A stretch of DNA of 64,000 nucleotides from Phyllobacterium calauticae (GCF_019991125.1 NZ_JAGENB010000006.1:62001-126000), one strand, 5' to 3'. Counted from the stretch's first letter, positions 32,558-43,103 are shown. Made by a program: numbers and translations. The notes: generated from the sequence alone by a model not told the origin.

Positions 32558-33042
32558 CAAGCTCCGGTCTCGTCTTCTTCTGGGAAGCTGACCATTGCCG
32601 CCACGTCAGCTTCGGCAACCTTCACGCCGTCAACTTCCGCAACGCAGCTGTACTTGTGGATGTTGCCGCGCTGCTTCAGCTTGGTCACGCGCAGCTTGAG
32701 CTGATCACCCGGCACGACAGGCTTGCGGAACTTGGCATTGTCGATGGTCATGAAGAACACCTTGCCCGGCTTGCCGCTGCCATTATGGAACAGAACGATA
32801 GCACCGGCGGTCTGGGCCATGGCTTCAATGATCAGAACGCCGGGCATGATCGGCAGTTCAGGAAAATGACCGGCAAAATGCGGCTCGTTGATGCTGACAT
32901 TCTTGATGCCCGTGGCCGAGACATCGCGATCGATATCGACGATGCGGTCGATCAGCAGAAAGGGATAGCGATGCGGCAGATTTGCCAGAAGCTTCTGGAT
33001 GTCCGCGACGCCAAGACTGCTCGCCTGTACATTTTCATTCAT
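32557..33042 (-). CDS. fabZ: 3-hydroxyacyl-[acyl-carrier-protein] dehydratase FabZ
   Basis: Dehydrates 3-hydroxyacyl-ACP in fatty-acid elongation, competing with LpxA and LpxD for the same pool, which explains the shared operon. The 161-residue hot-dog protein has the active site [20 protein letters not shown], with His59 and Glu73. It overlaps lpxD by 8 bp and lpxA by 1 bp. Confidence 0.97.
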   Translation of the reverse strand: MNENVQASSLGVADIQKLLANLPHRYPFLLIDRIVDIDRDVSATGIKNVSINEPHFAGHFPELPIMPGVLIIEAMAQTAGAIVLFHNGSGKPGKVFFMTIDNAKFRKPVVPGDQLKLRVTKLKQRGNIHKYSCVAEVDGVKVAEADVAAMVSFPEEDETGA

Positions 33043-34093
33043 CTGAACTGCTCTCCTTCTTGGTTCTGGTCATCGCGCGGACACTCGCGATTTCACGGAA
33101 CCATTGCTTGAACGGCTGCGCGGGCGCACCGGCCCACCGCTCACCGTCCGGAATATCATTCATCACACCGCTTGCTGCGGCGATTTCCACGCGGGAACCA
33201 ATATTGACGTGATCCTTGATGCCGACGCTGCCACCCAGCATCGTCATGTCGCCAAGCACCACACTGCCGGAAATGCCACATTGCGCAGCAATCACGCAAT
33301 GGCGTCCAATACGAACATTGTGGGCAATCTGCACGAGATTGTCGATTTTTGTGCCTTCGCCGATCACCGTATCGGCGAGCGCGCCGCGATCAATGGTCGT
33401 GTTGGCGCCAATTTCGACATTGTCCTGAATGATGACGCGGCCAAGCTGGGGCATCTTGTCGAGGCCGGCCTTGCCCGGAACATAACCAAAGCCATCCTGC
33501 CCGATACGCACACCCGGATGCAGCAGCACACGATTGCCAAGAAAGGCATACTGGACCGAGCAGCTCGGTGCGATATAGCAATCGCGGCCGATCTTGCAGC
33601 CATTGCCGATGACCACGCTGGCGGCAATGACGGTGCCGGCACCGATGGAAACGCGCTTGCCGATGATGACACCGGGCTCGATCGTCACGCCGTCTTCTAT
33701 TTCGGCGGTTGGATCAATAATGGCGTGGGGTGAAACACCCGTCTCTTCGCCGCTCCAGAGATGCGCATTCACCGCCCGCGGATAAAGCGCGCGGCCAATG
33801 GCGGCGAAATCCTGCTGCGGATGGCGGCTGACGATAACGGCAACGGTCTTGGGCACGCTCGCTTTGACTTCGTCCGTGCACAGAACGCCGGCGGCTTTCA
33901 AACCTTCGAGATTTTGCGCGTTCTTCTTGCCATCGATGAACACAAGCGCATCGGGACCGGCATCAGCCAGGGATGCGAGACGCGCGACCGGCCGGTTGGC
34001 CAGAGAACTGTCCACAAGAACGCCATTGGTCAGATCGGCGATCTGACCAACAGTCACGTTCAGCAGTGGCTCATAAAAGATCGGATCGGCCAT
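33035..34093 (-). CDS. lpxD: UDP-3-O-(3-hydroxyacyl)glucosamine N-acyltransferase
   Basis: Adds the second hydroxyacyl chain in lipid A synthesis. The 352-residue protein has an N-terminal uridine-binding domain (about 1-110), then a left-handed beta-helix of hexapeptide repeats (about 120-310) with the block [11 protein letters not shown]. The catalytic His is in [13 protein letters not shown] short C-terminal helix follows. Its ribosome site GGAG lies inside a C/G-rich inverted repeat (34107-34137). Confidence 0.97.
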   Translation of the reverse strand: MADPIFYEPLLNVTVGQIADLTNGVLVDSSLANRPVARLASLADAGPDALVFIDGKKNAQNLEGLKAAGVLCTDEVKASVPKTVAVIVSRHPQQDFAAIGRALYPRAVNAHLWSGEETGVSPHAIIDPTAEIEDGVTIEPGVIIGKRVSIGAGTVIAASVVIGNGCKIGRDCYIAPSCSVQYAFLGNRVLLHPGVRIGQDGFGYVPGKAGLDKMPQLGRVIIQDNVEIGANTTIDRGALADTVIGEGTKIDNLVQIAHNVRIGRHCVIAAQCGISGSVVLGDMTMLGGSVGIKDHVNIGSRVEIAAASGVMNDIPDGERWAGAPAQPFKQWFREIASVRAMTRTKKESSSDE

Positions 34094-34106
34094 CGACTAA
34101 CTTTCT

Positions 34107-34137
34107 CCCCCGGGGAAATATGCTCCCCCGGGAGGTC
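34107..34137 (-). other. Duplicated C5G3-4 inverted motif covering the lpxD ribosome site
   Basis: CTCCCCCGGGG (34107-34117) and CTCCCCCGGGA (34125-34135) are direct repeats, each self-complementary at its core, and they can pair with each other with a bulge. On the minus transcript the second copy supplies the GGGGGAG ribosome site of lpxD. It could act as a translational switch or mark the end of bamA. Confidence 0.4.
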
Positions 34138-34146
34138 AGCAATCTA

Positions 34147-36516
34147 TCAGAATTTGCTCGACATGCCGAAGTTGAAGTTCTGCACCTGATCGCCATCCAC
34201 TTTCTTGACGGGGAAAGCGTAGTCGAAGCGCAGCGGACCGAACGGCGATGCCCACATGATACTTACACCCGCGGATGCGCGCCATTCCATGCTGGTGTTC
34301 GATGCCTGCTTGAGATCATTGCCATACAATGTAGCAGCGTCGGCAAACAGGGCGCCACGAATACCCAGGCTCTCAGGAACGATCGGCAGCGGGAACTGCG
34401 TTTCCACGGTGGCATTGAAGTAGGTATTACCACCCAGGAAGCTGCCCTTGGCATCTGCCACGCTCAAGTCGCGTGGACCGATACCGGCATATTTGAAGCC
34501 GCGAATCATTTCCTGATTGTTCTTGAACGTGTCAAACACGCGCAGATCGTCGCCAAATCCCTTGATGTAGCCAGCGCCGACACCGACGAGGCCGACAATG
34601 TCCATTTCCTGGGAAAGCGTCTTGTAGTAGCTGCCCTTGAACGTTGTCTTCAGGTAGTTGGCATCGCCGCCGACACCAGCATATTCCTGGTTGAACTTGG
34701 CATAGAGACCATCATGCGGGTTTTTCGTATCGTCGATGGTATTGTAGACAAGCGACCAGCTGACCGACGACTTGATCCATGTACCGCGATTTGCCGCATC
34801 AATGAACGCCTGCGAAATCTGCGACGGATCGGGAATGTCCGTTCCCGGGATCTTCGCAGCGTCTTCGATCGTGTATTTTTCCTGCGACAGGTTGTAAGCA
34901 ACACCCGCCGTCAGTGTTTCGGTGATCGGCAGACCAAAACGGATTGTACCGCCGGTCAAATCGGTCTGATACTTGTCATTGACGCCGGACTGGCGCTTGA
35001 ACAGATCGAAACCAGCCGAAATACGCTGACCGAGGAAGTAAGGCTCGGTGAAGGACAGCGAGTATGTACGGTTGTTGTTCAGACCGCCACCGGCAGCAAT
35101 ACGGATATACTGGCCGCGACCAAGGAAGTTGCGCTCGGTGATCGAGCCTTCGACTGTCGGTCCGGGGCTTTCACCACCGGTCGTATAACCACCACCGATG
35201 GAGAATTCACCGGTCGACTTCTCGACAACGTCCACAACCAGAACAACCTGGTCAGGCTGCGAGCCGGGAGCGGTCGAGATATTGACGGTCTGGAAGAATT
35301 CAAGCCTCTCCAGGCGCTTCTTGGCGCGCTGGATCAGAACCTGATTGAACGCATCGCCTTCGCTCACATCGAATTCACGGCGGATGACGTAGTCACGTGT
35401 CTTCTCGTTGCCGCGGATTTCAATGCGCTCGAGATAGGCGCGCGGGCCCTGATCGATGTTGTAGACGACCGAAATCGTGTGGTTCTCGAAGTTGCGGTCG
35501 CCGCGCGGTTCCACCTTGGCAAAGGCATAACCCTGGCCAGCCACCTTTTCGGACAGCTTGATGATGGAGTCTTCGACTTCCTTGGCGTTGTACGTATCGC
35601 CTTCGGATGTCTGCACGAGACCACCCAGCTTGGATGTATCGACACCCTCGACCGAGCTCTGGATTTCTACGCCGCCGAACTTGTACTTCTCACCCTCTTC
35701 AACCGTAACGGTGATCGTGTATTCGTTGGTGGCAGCATCGAGATTGGCCGTCGACGAGACGACGCGGAAATCCGCATAACCGCGGTTGTAATAGAAGCGG
35801 CGCAGCAACTCTTCGTCCGCCCGCATGCGATCTTCGCTGTACACGTCATTGCGCGTCAGCCAGGACAACGGGTTGGAACGCTTGGTCGAAATCACGTCGC
35901 GCAGGCGGCGCTCACCAAAGGCGTTATTGCCGACAAACACGATGTTGGCGATCTTGGTGCGGTCACCTTCGTTGATGTCGAAGACAACGTTGACGCGACC
36001 CTGACCGAGATCCATGATGCGCGAACTTACCGTAGCATCGCTGCGGCCGATGTTGCGATAAGCGGCGCGGACAGCCTCGGTATCGGCGTCGAGCGTCTGC
36101 TGGCTGAAGGCGCTGCGCGACTTCGACTGCACGGCACCGGACAGCTGCGCGTCCTTGATCTTCTTGTTGCCGCGGAAAATGACCTGATTGACGACCTGAT
36201 GCTCGGACACGGTGACGATCAACGCACCGCCGGACTGGGTGATGCGCACATCGCCGAACAGACCCGTGTTGAACAGGCGCTTGGTGGCAGCATCAATATC
36301 ATTGTTGGAGAAAGGCTTGCCTGGCGTGATGCCGAGATTGTCCTTGACCGTTTGGGCATCCACACGGGTATTCCCGCGCACTTCAATGCGGCTGACGGTT
36401 GCTGCCTGTGCTGCTGTAATCCCCGCAACCGTCGTAACGATCGCTCCCGAACTTACCAGAGCCGCTGAAATGGCGAGCGCCGACGCTGCACCAACGAATT
36501 TTGAACTTGCCGCCAT
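34147..36516 (-). CDS. bamA: Outer membrane protein assembly factor BamA
   Basis: Central pore of the BAM complex that inserts beta-barrel proteins into the outer membrane. The 789 residues comprise a signal peptide (cut after TAAQA, about residue 38), five POTRA domains (about 40-440, beginning ATVSRIEVRGNTRV), and a C-terminal 16-strand barrel ending in Phe (FNFGMSSKF). The barrel has the surrogate of the VRGF loop at MIRGFKYAGIGPRDL. It lies between rseP and lpxD, the standard Gram-negative order, linking envelope biogenesis genes. Confidence 0.97.
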   Translation of the reverse strand: MAASSKFVGAASALAISAALVSSGAIVTTVAGITAAQAATVSRIEVRGNTRVDAQTVKDNLGITPGKPFSNNDIDAATKRLFNTGLFGDVRITQSGGALIVTVSEHQVVNQVIFRGNKKIKDAQLSGAVQSKSRSAFSQQTLDADTEAVRAAYRNIGRSDATVSSRIMDLGQGRVNVVFDINEGDRTKIANIVFVGNNAFGERRLRDVISTKRSNPLSWLTRNDVYSEDRMRADEELLRRFYYNRGYADFRVVSSTANLDAATNEYTITVTVEEGEKYKFGGVEIQSSVEGVDTSKLGGLVQTSEGDTYNAKEVEDSIIKLSEKVAGQGYAFAKVEPRGDRNFENHTISVVYNIDQGPRAYLERIEIRGNEKTRDYVIRREFDVSEGDAFNQVLIQRAKKRLERLEFFQTVNISTAPGSQPDQVVLVVDVVEKSTGEFSIGGGYTTGGESPGPTVEGSITERNFLGRGQYIRIAAGGGLNNNRTYSLSFTEPYFLGQRISAGFDLFKRQSGVNDKYQTDLTGGTIRFGLPITETLTAGVAYNLSQEKYTIEDAAKIPGTDIPDPSQISQAFIDAANRGTWIKSSVSWSLVYNTIDDTKNPHDGLYAKFNQEYAGVGGDANYLKTTFKGSYYKTLSQEMDIVGLVGVGAGYIKGFGDDLRVFDTFKNNQEMIRGFKYAGIGPRDLSVADAKGSFLGGNTYFNATVETQFPLPIVPESLGIRGALFADAATLYGNDLKQASNTSMEWRASAGVSIMWASPFGPLRFDYAFPVKKVDGDQVQNFNFGMSSKF

Positions 36517-36648
36517 AGGCCTACTAAACCTTTGTTTCTCGTTGTCCCCGGGCGAGATCCCGGACTAAGCAATTACTCGCACACCGTCATAGCCGGTTTT
36601 TACATACACGCAAGGCTTACGGTTAAAATCTATTTACTTCACACGAAA

Positions 36649-36668
36649 GCGTGGCATCCCTGCCACGC
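36649..36668 (-). terminator. Hairpin between rseP and bamA (weak terminator)
   Basis: A perfect 8-bp stem GCGTGGCA/TGCCACGC has a 4-nt loop. On the minus strand only TTTCG follows. It lies in the 229-bp gap before bamA, so it may attenuate read-through from rseP or belong to the bamA leader. Confidence 0.45.
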
Positions 36669-36745
36669 CATTCACGGCTTATAGTAAACAGATCATAACG
36701 CTTTTCCACCCCACCCCTCTAATTTTCACTAATGTTTAATTTTCA

Positions 36746-37885
36746 TCACCGACAGGCGAAAAGATCATTAAACACAACAAAACCCATGAATCCCAGCACC
36801 AGAAGGAAGCCAATCCGGAAGAAAATCTCCTGAACGGCCGGCTTTACCGGCCTGCGGATGACCGCTTCCACGGCATAAAAGATCAAATGTCCGCCATCCA
36901 GGGGCGGCAACGGGAAAAGATTGAGCAAACCGATGCCGATCGACAGCATGGCGGTCAGCTGAATCAGCCAGTCGATCCCCTGACTGGCGGCCTTGCCTGC
37001 CATCGTGGCAATTTTGACCGGCCCGCCCAGCTGGCACTTGTCTTCCCTGCCCGCAAAGAAACGGCTGAAAAACTGGCCCGTCCGGGCAATAATGAAACCG
37101 CTTTCACGCACCGCCTGGCCGACTGATTCGATGGGGTTGTAGGTCACCCGCCGAAAGTTGCCGAACTCCTGATTGTTCACCACACCGATCACGGCGATTT
37201 TCACCGGATTGCCCAAGGCGTCCTTCTGTTCGGCAAGCTCCGGAGTGGCGGTCAGGCTGACCTCCTGCCCCTTGCGCTCGACGACAAATTTCAGGGAATC
37301 GCCCGCACGTGCCGAAACATGCCGCTGAACATCGGCAAAGGTTTCGACCTTGTCCCCGTCCACGCTGATGAAGCGGTCGCCCGGCAGAAATCCGGCCACG
37401 GCAGCGGGGCCGCCCGGACGCACTTCCGCAACCACGGGGTCTGCCACCATGCGGCCATAGAGCGCAAAGAAGACGGAAAAGATCGCAACCGTCAGCAGAA
37501 TATTGAACGCCGGGCCGGCAAAGACCGTCGCCGCGCGCTTCCACACGGGTTGGGTGTGGAAAGCAACGGCGCGCTCCTCGGCGGTCATGTTTTCAGACAA
37601 GCCGATCGGCGAACTGGCCACGCTCTCGTCGCCGGCGAACTTCACATAACCGCCCAGGGGAATCGCCGACAATTTCCAGCGGGTGCCGCTGCGGTCGTTG
37701 AACCCGAACAATTCAGGCCCGAAACCGATCGAAAAGGCCATGACGCCGATGCCGCACCACCGTCCCACGAGATAGTGCCCCATCTCGTGAACGAAGACGA
37801 CAACCGTGAGTACAATCAGAAAGGGTAAAATCGTACCGATAAGCAAACCGTGCGTGCCGAAGATATAGCTCAGCGTATCCGTCAA
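36746..37885 (-). CDS. rseP: RIP metalloprotease RseP (site-2 protease)
   Basis: Intramembrane zinc protease that cleaves anti-sigma factors and leftover signal peptides. The 379-residue protein has the zinc motif HEMGH at residues 33-37 in the first helix. A single recognisable PDZ domain lies at about 130-205 (AAVAGFLPGDRFISVDGDKVE). The second metal site LNLFPLPPLDGGHL near 320 supplies the Asp ligand. Four transmembrane segments are visible. It lies between cdsA and bamA, the usual place. Confidence 0.96.
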   Translation of the reverse strand: MTDTLSYIFGTHGLLIGTILPFLIVLTVVVFVHEMGHYLVGRWCGIGVMAFSIGFGPELFGFNDRSGTRWKLSAIPLGGYVKFAGDESVASSPIGLSENMTAEERAVAFHTQPVWKRAATVFAGPAFNILLTVAIFSVFFALYGRMVADPVVAEVRPGGPAAVAGFLPGDRFISVDGDKVETFADVQRHVSARAGDSLKFVVERKGQEVSLTATPELAEQKDALGNPVKIAVIGVVNNQEFGNFRRVTYNPIESVGQAVRESGFIIARTGQFFSRFFAGREDKCQLGGPVKIATMAGKAASQGIDWLIQLTAMLSIGIGLLNLFPLPPLDGGHLIFYAVEAVIRRPVKPAVQEIFFRIGFLLVLGFMGFVVFNDLFACR

Positions 37886-37939
37886 AGTGTCCTCCGGGCC
37901 TTGCCCAACCCCGTCAGAGGGTCACCTAAGCTCAGCCTG

Positions 37940-38791
37940 CTAGAAAAGAATGTCGTAAGGCGTTTCCGGCTTCACCAGAATTGCCCCGATGAGGTACAGC
38001 AATGCCGCTGCGGCTACAAGTCCATCCACCCGGTCCATCACGCCACCGTGACCGGGGATCATGTATCCCGAATCCTTGACGCCGAATTTCCGTTTGACCC
38101 ATGATTCGCCGAGATCGCCGATCTGCGCGGTCACCGACAGCACGAAGGCGATGAGCGGAATGGGCACGCCGCCGGCCGGGGTAATGAAGGCTGCGCAGGC
38201 CACACCGGCAGCCACGCCGGCAGCAGCGCCGCCAATGGCCCCAGACCAGGTTTTATTCGGCGAGAAACGCGGCGCCAGTTTTGGCCCGCCCAGTGCCCGC
38301 CCGTTGAAATAGGCGAAGATATCGGTCGACCAGACGACGGCAAACAGGAACAGAACGGCGGCAAAGCCATCTCCCGTATCGCCGCGCACGAATGTCAGCG
38401 CGATGGCCGGAAATCCGGCATAGAGCAGACCGATCGCCGGCCACAAACCGGATTGCCGTCCGCCCAGCAAGGCTGTCAGCGCGGCTCCTGCCAGCAATAT
38501 GGCAATGATCAACAATCCGTTGTGCGACAGCAGCAAAAGTCCAAGCACCACGATCAGGCAGGCCCAGGCAACGCCGCGGGTCAGCGGACTGGAACGATCG
38601 AGCGTTATGGCATGCCATTCATAGAAGACACCCAAACCGATGGCACTGGCCATGAGCGCAAATGGCACGCCGCCAACCCAGGTCAGGGCGACGGCGATTG
38701 CAATCATGACAACGGCACTGAGGGTTCGTTTATGCAGATTGCTGAGACGGCCGGAGCCCTTGTCCGGTGCGGATGGCCCCGAAGCCGTCAC
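37940..38791 (-). CDS. cdsA: Phosphatidate cytidylyltransferase
   Basis: Makes CDP-diacylglycerol, precursor of all phospholipids, from phosphatidate and CTP. The polytopic protein carries the family signature near its end, [20 protein letters not shown] followed by MDRVDGL. The likely start is GTG at 38791 (283 residues), which overlaps the uppS stop by four bases (GTGA). An upstream extension of the frame lies wholly inside uppS. It is linked with uppS and rseP, as in most Gram-negative genomes. Confidence 0.95.
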   Translation of the reverse strand: MTASGPSAPDKGSGRLSNLHKRTLSAVVMIAIAVALTWVGGVPFALMASAIGLGVFYEWHAITLDRSSPLTRGVAWACLIVVLGLLLLSHNGLLIIAILLAGAALTALLGGRQSGLWPAIGLLYAGFPAIALTFVRGDTGDGFAAVLFLFAVVWSTDIFAYFNGRALGGPKLAPRFSPNKTWSGAIGGAAAGVAAGVACAAFITPAGGVPIPLIAFVLSVTAQIGDLGESWVKRKFGVKDSGYMIPGHGGVMDRVDGLVAAAALLYLIGAILVKPETPYDILF

Positions 38792-39507
38792 AGAGCTATT
38801 TCCTGCTGATTGACGCCGCCAAAGCGCCGCTCGCGCATATGGAAGGTTTCGATCGCTTCCGCCAGGTGGGTGGATTTGAAATCCGGCCAGTAGCACGGCA
38901 GGAACATGAATTCCGAATAGGCCGCCTGCCAGAGCAGGAAGTTCGACAGCCGCATCTCGCCGCTGGTGCGAATGATCAGGTCAGGATCCGGAATGCCCGC
39001 CGTATCGAGCCGCTCGGTGATAGCCTCGGCGGTCACCTCGTCCTGCGTCAGGACACCCGCCGCCACGTCGGACAGCAGCGCCTTCACCGCGCGGGTGATT
39101 TCATTGCGCGAACCGTAGTTGAAGGCAATGATCAGCGTCAGTGCCGTGTTCTTCTCGGTCAGGCTTTCCGCTTCGGTCAGGAGGGCGCGAATATCCTTCG
39201 CCAGGCCTTCCCGCTCACCGATAATGCGCACGCGCACATTCTCGCGATGCAGATCAGCCAGATCGCGCCGGATGAACAGCTTGAGCAGGCCCATCAGGTC
39301 CGACACTTCGGATCGCGGGCGCGACCAGTTTTCCGATGAGAACGCAAACAGGGTCAGGTATGGAATGCCCATTTTGCCGGCGGCGCGAATGGTCTCGCGC
39401 AGCGCGTCGACGCCCGCCTTGTGACCGGCGGTGCGTGGCAGGCCACGTGCTTTTGCCCAACGGCCATTTCCATCCATGATGATGGCAATGTGGCGCGGAT
39501 TGGACAT
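38788..39507 (-). CDS. uppS: Isoprenyl transferase (undecaprenyl diphosphate synthase)
   Basis: cis-Prenyltransferase making the C55 lipid carrier for peptidoglycan and LPS. From ATG 39507 (GGAGG 9 nt upstream) it has 239 residues. The catalytic Asp12 lies in [16 protein letters not shown]; other blocks are [13 protein letters not shown] and the C-terminal [23 protein letters not shown] nine bases upstream would leave no spacing from the ribosome site. It is followed by cdsA with a 4-bp overlap. Confidence 0.97.
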   Translation of the reverse strand: MSNPRHIAIIMDGNGRWAKARGLPRTAGHKAGVDALRETIRAAGKMGIPYLTLFAFSSENWSRPRSEVSDLMGLLKLFIRRDLADLHRENVRVRIIGEREGLAKDIRALLTEAESLTEKNTALTLIIAFNYGSRNEITRAVKALLSDVAAGVLTQDEVTAEAITERLDTAGIPDPDLIIRTSGEMRLSNFLLWQAAYSEFMFLPCYWPDFKSTHLAEAIETFHMRERRFGGVNQQEIAL

Positions 39508-39547
39508 GGCATTCAACCTCCGGTGGTATTAACGGGCTAAAAACAGA

Positions 39548-40108
39548 CTAAACCTGCATGATTTCCGTCTGCTTGACTGCAACAACCCTATCCATTTCGG
39601 CAATGGTCTCGTCCGTCAGCTTCTGTACTTTTTCGGAAAGAACGCGGTTGTCATCCTGACTGATCGCGCCATCCTTTTCGAGCTTTTTCAACTCGTCCAT
39701 GCCGTCGCGGCGCACATGGCGGGCTGCAACTTTCGCCTGCTCCACATACTGATGGGCAATCTTGACGAGTTCCTTGCGGCGCTGCTCATTGAGTTCCGGC
39801 AAGGGAATGCGCAGATTGTTGCCGTCGGTGATCGGATTGAGGCCGAGACCAGACTCGCGAATGGCACGCTCGACCTTGCCAACCATCGACTTGTCCCAGA
39901 CCGAGACGGCAAGCATGCGTGATTCGGGCACGGTGATGTTGGCGACCTGGTTCAGCGGCATATGCGAGCCATAGGCCTCGACGGTGATCGGCTCCAGCAA
40001 ACTCGCCGATGCACGGCCTGTCCGCAGGCCATTGAGGTCATGTTTCAATGCCTGCACGGCACCATCCATACGGCGCTTCAGGTCATTCAAATCGAGTGCA
40101 TCACTCAT
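39548..40108 (-). CDS. frr: Ribosome recycling factor
   Basis: Splits post-termination ribosomes with EF-G. The 186-residue protein from ATG 40108 (GGAG 8 nt upstream) has the L-shaped family features: [14 protein letters not shown] near residue 30, and [16 protein letters not shown] near 105, with long helices at both ends. A TTG two codons earlier is too close to the ribosome site. It is in the order tsf-pyrH-frr-uppS. Confidence 0.97.
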   Translation of the reverse strand: MSDALDLNDLKRRMDGAVQALKHDLNGLRTGRASASLLEPITVEAYGSHMPLNQVANITVPESRMLAVSVWDKSMVGKVERAIRESGLGLNPITDGNNLRIPLPELNEQRRKELVKIAHQYVEQAKVAARHVRRDGMDELKKLEKDGAISQDDNRVLSEKVQKLTDETIAEMDRVVAVKQTEIMQV

Positions 40109-40165
40109 ATTCAACGCTCCTATATTCTTTCCGTTATTCTGGTCAGCCCCTGCGAGGTTGGCGGG

Positions 40166-40888
40166 TCAATCGTCGGAAACGATTGTCGCGCGTCCTCTGC
40201 CCTGCAGAATTTCGGCAAAACCACCCTTTTCGTGGATTGAATAGACAATTATTGGGATATTGTTCTCGCGCGCAAGGGCCACGGCTGTTGTATCCATCAC
40301 CGTAAGGCCGCGATCGAGCATCTCCTTGTGGGTAAGTCGCTCAAAGCGGACGGCGCTGGGGTCCTTTTTAGGGTCAGCGGTGTAAACGCCGTCAACCTGC
40401 GTGCCCTTGAACAGGGCATCGGCACCCACTTCGGCTGCGCGCAACGCTGCGGCCGAATCTGTCGTAAAGAATGGATTGCCCGTGCCGCCGGCAAAAATCA
40501 CGACCTTCCCCATGTCCATATAGGCTGTCGCCTGTCTCTGCGAGAACGTCTCGCACAATTCAGGCATGGCAATGGCGGAAAGGACGACGGTGTCTATGCC
40601 AATTTTGACGAGGGAGGTGCGCAAGGCCAGTGAATTGATCACCGTGGCAAGCATGCCCATGTGGTCGCCGGTGACCCGGTCGCCGCCCTTGGACGCGACA
40701 GCGACGCCGCGAAAGATATTGCCGCCGCCAATCACCACCCCGACTTCAACGCCGAGCGCCCGCGCTTCGGCAATATCACTGGCAATACGGTCGGCAACCG
40801 CAACGTCGATACCGAAACCCTGATCGCCCATGAGGGCTTCACCGGAGGCTTTCAGTAGAACGCGTTTATAGACAGCCGTACCAACCAT
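40166..40888 (-). CDS. pyrH: UMP kinase
   Basis: Hexameric bacterial UMP kinase of the amino-acid-kinase fold, supplying UDP for nucleotide and cell-wall precursors. The start MVGTAVYKRVLLKASGEAL follows a strong GGGAGG site, giving 240 residues. Blocks seen are VVIGGGNIFRG (phosphate loop), GDHMGMLATVINSLAL and FAGGTGNPFFTTDSAAALRA. An 8-codon upstream extension is not used. Confidence 0.97.
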   Translation of the reverse strand: MVGTAVYKRVLLKASGEALMGDQGFGIDVAVADRIASDIAEARALGVEVGVVIGGGNIFRGVAVASKGGDRVTGDHMGMLATVINSLALRTSLVKIGIDTVVLSAIAMPELCETFSQRQATAYMDMGKVVIFAGGTGNPFFTTDSAAALRAAEVGADALFKGTQVDGVYTADPKKDPSAVRFERLTHKEMLDRGLTVMDTTAVALARENNIPIIVYSIHEKGGFAEILQGRGRATIVSDD

Positions 40889-40940
40889 AAGACCTCCCGC
40901 AGAGTCGTGCATTTCAGATATTCGAAGCCCGGATACACCA

Positions 40941-40968
40941 AGGGCACCGCGTTGTCACGCGATGCCCT
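40941..40968 (-). other. Hairpin between tsf and pyrH
   Basis: AGGGCACCGCG and CGCGATGCCCT pair over 11 positions with one mismatch around a 6-nt loop. There is no T-run, so a partial terminator or mRNA-processing stem between tsf and pyrH is more likely than a full stop. Confidence 0.45.
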
Positions 40969-40989
40969 CTGATTTCGTCAGTTGTGAAA

Positions 40990-41913
40990 TTACTTCTTCA
41001 CAGCTGCTGCAACTTCCGCTGCGAAATCGGTCTCTTCCTTCTCGATGCCCTCGCCCAGAGCAAAACGGGCAAATGCCGTGATCTTGGCCGGTGCGCCGAT
41101 TGCCTTTTCCGCATCTTTCAGAGCGGCTTCGACAGTCAGGTCAGGATTGATGACGAAAGCCTGCGAGAGAAGAACAACTTCCTCATAGAACTTGCGCAGA
41201 CGGCCTTCGACCATCTTTTCGATGATGTTGTCTGGCTTGCCGGACTGGCGTGCAGATTCGGTGAAAACCGCCTTTTCACGCTCAACGGCAGCCGGATCGA
41301 CTTCAGCGGCGGTCAAAGCCAGCGGGTTGGTTGCCGCAACGTGCATGGCCACCTGGCGGCCGAATGCATTGGCAGCGTCGGCATTGCCGGCGGTTTCAAT
41401 GGCAACGAGAACACCGAGCTTGCCGAGACCGTCGGAAACAGCATTGTGAATGTAGGTTGCAACAACGCCTTCACCAACGCTGAGCGCTGCAGAACGGCGG
41501 AAAGACAGGTTTTCGCCGATTGTGCCAACCGCATCCTTGATGGTGTCGACAACGGACTTGCCGGTTGCCGGATAGGTCGCAGCAGCAACGGCAGCCGTGG
41601 AACCATCGCTACCAAGAGCGACCGTCGCAACGTTGCGAACGATGTCCTGGAACGCATCGTTGCGCGCAACGAAGTCCGTTTCGGAGTTGACTTCAACGAT
41701 AACCGACTTCTTGCCGTTGGTTGCAACGCCAACGAGACCTTCGGCAGCCGTACGGCCGGCCTTCTTGTCGGCCTTGGAAATGCCCTTGGCACGCAGCCAG
41801 TCAATCGCAGCTTCCATGTCGCCATTGGTTTCGGTCAGGGCTGCCTTGCAGTCCATCATGCCGGCACCGCTGATTTCGCGGAGTTCTTTTACCTGTGATG
41901 CAGAAATGCTCAT
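40990..41913 (-). CDS. tsf: Elongation factor Ts
   Basis: Nucleotide exchange factor for EF-Tu. The 307-residue protein from ATG 41913 (AGAGGCG upstream) starts [18 protein letters not shown] with the N-terminal UBA-like helix bundle (to about 55). The EF-Tu contact TDFVARN is at 79-85. Two core subdomains and a C-terminal module follow. It lies 117 bp after rpsB, the near-universal rpsB-tsf pair. Confidence 0.98.
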   Translation of the reverse strand: MSISASQVKELREISGAGMMDCKAALTETNGDMEAAIDWLRAKGISKADKKAGRTAAEGLVGVATNGKKSVIVEVNSETDFVARNDAFQDIVRNVATVALGSDGSTAAVAAATYPATGKSVVDTIKDAVGTIGENLSFRRSAALSVGEGVVATYIHNAVSDGLGKLGVLVAIETAGNADAANAFGRQVAMHVAATNPLALTAAEVDPAAVEREKAVFTESARQSGKPDNIIEKMVEGRLRKFYEEVVLLSQAFVINPDLTVEAALKDAEKAIGAPAKITAFARFALGEGIEKEETDFAAEVAAAVKK

Positions 41914-42030
41914 TATGTCGCCTCTTCTCAAAGCGAAGGCATACTGGGGAAACCAGCATGCCAACTTTGCGGCGCGTCATGCGCCAATACAATTGTTTTT
42001 AGTCACCCGTTACGACGGGTATATGAAGCC

Positions 42031-42825
42031 TCAAGCGGAGGCTTCACCGTCCTGTGCAGGAGCCGGTGCCGGCTCTTCGAGCGCTGGCTCGACAGGCGCT
42101 TCGTCCTGGGCGCCGATATCGATGCCGAGCGAGCCCTGCTGACGCAGGATGCCATCGAGGGCAGCCTTGGCAATCAGATCGCAATAGAGCGAAATGGCGC
42201 GCGACGCGTCGTCGTTGCCGGGGATCGGGAAGTCGATCTGGTCCGGATCGCAGTTGGAGTCGATAACGGCTACAACCGGAATGCCGAGACGCTTGGCTTC
42301 CTGAATGGCAATCGCTTCCTTGTTGGTATCGATGATGAAGATCAAGTCCGGGATCGAACCCATGTTCTTGATACCGCCGAGGGCGCGGTTGAGTTTTTCG
42401 CGTTCACGATCGAGGTTCAGGCGTTCCTTCTTGGTGAAGCCCTGTGCTTCGCCGGAAAGAAGTTCGTCCAGCTTGCGCAGACGCTGAATGGAGTTCGAGA
42501 TCGTCTTCCAGTTGGTCATCATGCCGCCGAGCCAGCGGGCATTGACGTAATACTGGGCCGAACGGGTTGCCGCATCGGCAATGATGTCCGAAGCCTGGCG
42601 CTTGGTGCCGACGAACAGAACGCGGCCACCACGGGCTACGGTGTCGGAAACCTTCTGCAGCGCGCGGTGAAGCAGCGGAACAGTCTGGGCCAGATCGAGA
42701 ATGTGAATGTTGTTGCGGTCACCATAAATGTATGGTGCCATTTTCGGGTTCCAGCGATGTGTCTGGTGGCCGAAGTGAACGCCAGCTTCGAGGAGCTGAC
42801 GCATGCTGAAATCAGGCAATGCCAT
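42031..42825 (-). CDS. rpsB: 30S ribosomal protein S2
   Basis: Small-subunit protein binding near h26 and S1. The 264-residue protein has the family starts [20 protein letters not shown] and the central [20 protein letters not shown] type region. A short acidic Ala/Pro/Glu-rich tail of about 30 residues extends the usual length. It heads the long minus-strand operon and has a structured leader (42852-42912) that could mediate autoregulation. Confidence 0.98.
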   Translation of the reverse strand: MALPDFSMRQLLEAGVHFGHQTHRWNPKMAPYIYGDRNNIHILDLAQTVPLLHRALQKVSDTVARGGRVLFVGTKRQASDIIADAATRSAQYYVNARWLGGMMTNWKTISNSIQRLRKLDELLSGEAQGFTKKERLNLDREREKLNRALGGIKNMGSIPDLIFIIDTNKEAIAIQEAKRLGIPVVAVIDSNCDPDQIDFPIPGNDDASRAISLYCDLIAKAALDGILRQQGSLGIDIGAQDEAPVEPALEEPAPAPAQDGEASA

Positions 42826-42851
42826 CTCTTAGTTTTCCTTTTCCGGTTTAA

Positions 42852-42912
42852 CCTCCACAGGAAAGAGGCGGGAAACCCGCCACCGGAGGCCATATCGGAT
42901 TTCTCCCGATAT
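42852..42912 (-). promoter_or_regulatory. Structured rpsB leader
   Basis: In the minus transcript three stems precede rpsB. ATATCGG/CCGATAT (42892-42898 with 42906-42912) forms one hairpin. An outer CCTCC/GGAGG (42852-42856, 42885-42889) encloses GGCGGG/CCCGCC (42867-42872... as 42867-42872 with 42876-42881). The last stem ends 27 nt before the start codon. Ribosomal protein S2 is known to autoregulate through leader RNA in other bacteria; here that is inferred from structure only. Confidence 0.5.
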
Positions 42913-43062
42913 CAACCCAAATCCCGTGTGTGGAATGAAGCGGCTGTTAATGGATATTACCGGCAAACGCAAGAGCCATGGCTGATTTTCGCTTCATTTG
43001 GTTCCACCAGCCCTCTTACGACCATCGTTCAATGTCCGTCTTACGGGCCGCCCGCTATACTC

Positions 43063-43092
43063 TTGTGCGCTTTATACAAAAACTGATATAAT
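43063..43092 (+). promoter_or_regulatory. Sigma-70-like promoter of the toxin-antitoxin pair
   Basis: TTGTGC (43063-43068) and TATAAT (43087-43092) are separated by 18 bp and lie 12 bp before the toxin start codon, so the leader is very short or nearly absent. Confidence 0.65.
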
Positions 43093-43103
43093 GGACAATC
43101 AAT

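Noticed and set aside
33973-36468. An 831-codon plus-strand frame antisense to bamA
   Set aside because: BamA has signal peptide, POTRA domains and terminal Phe; the antisense frame has none of these.
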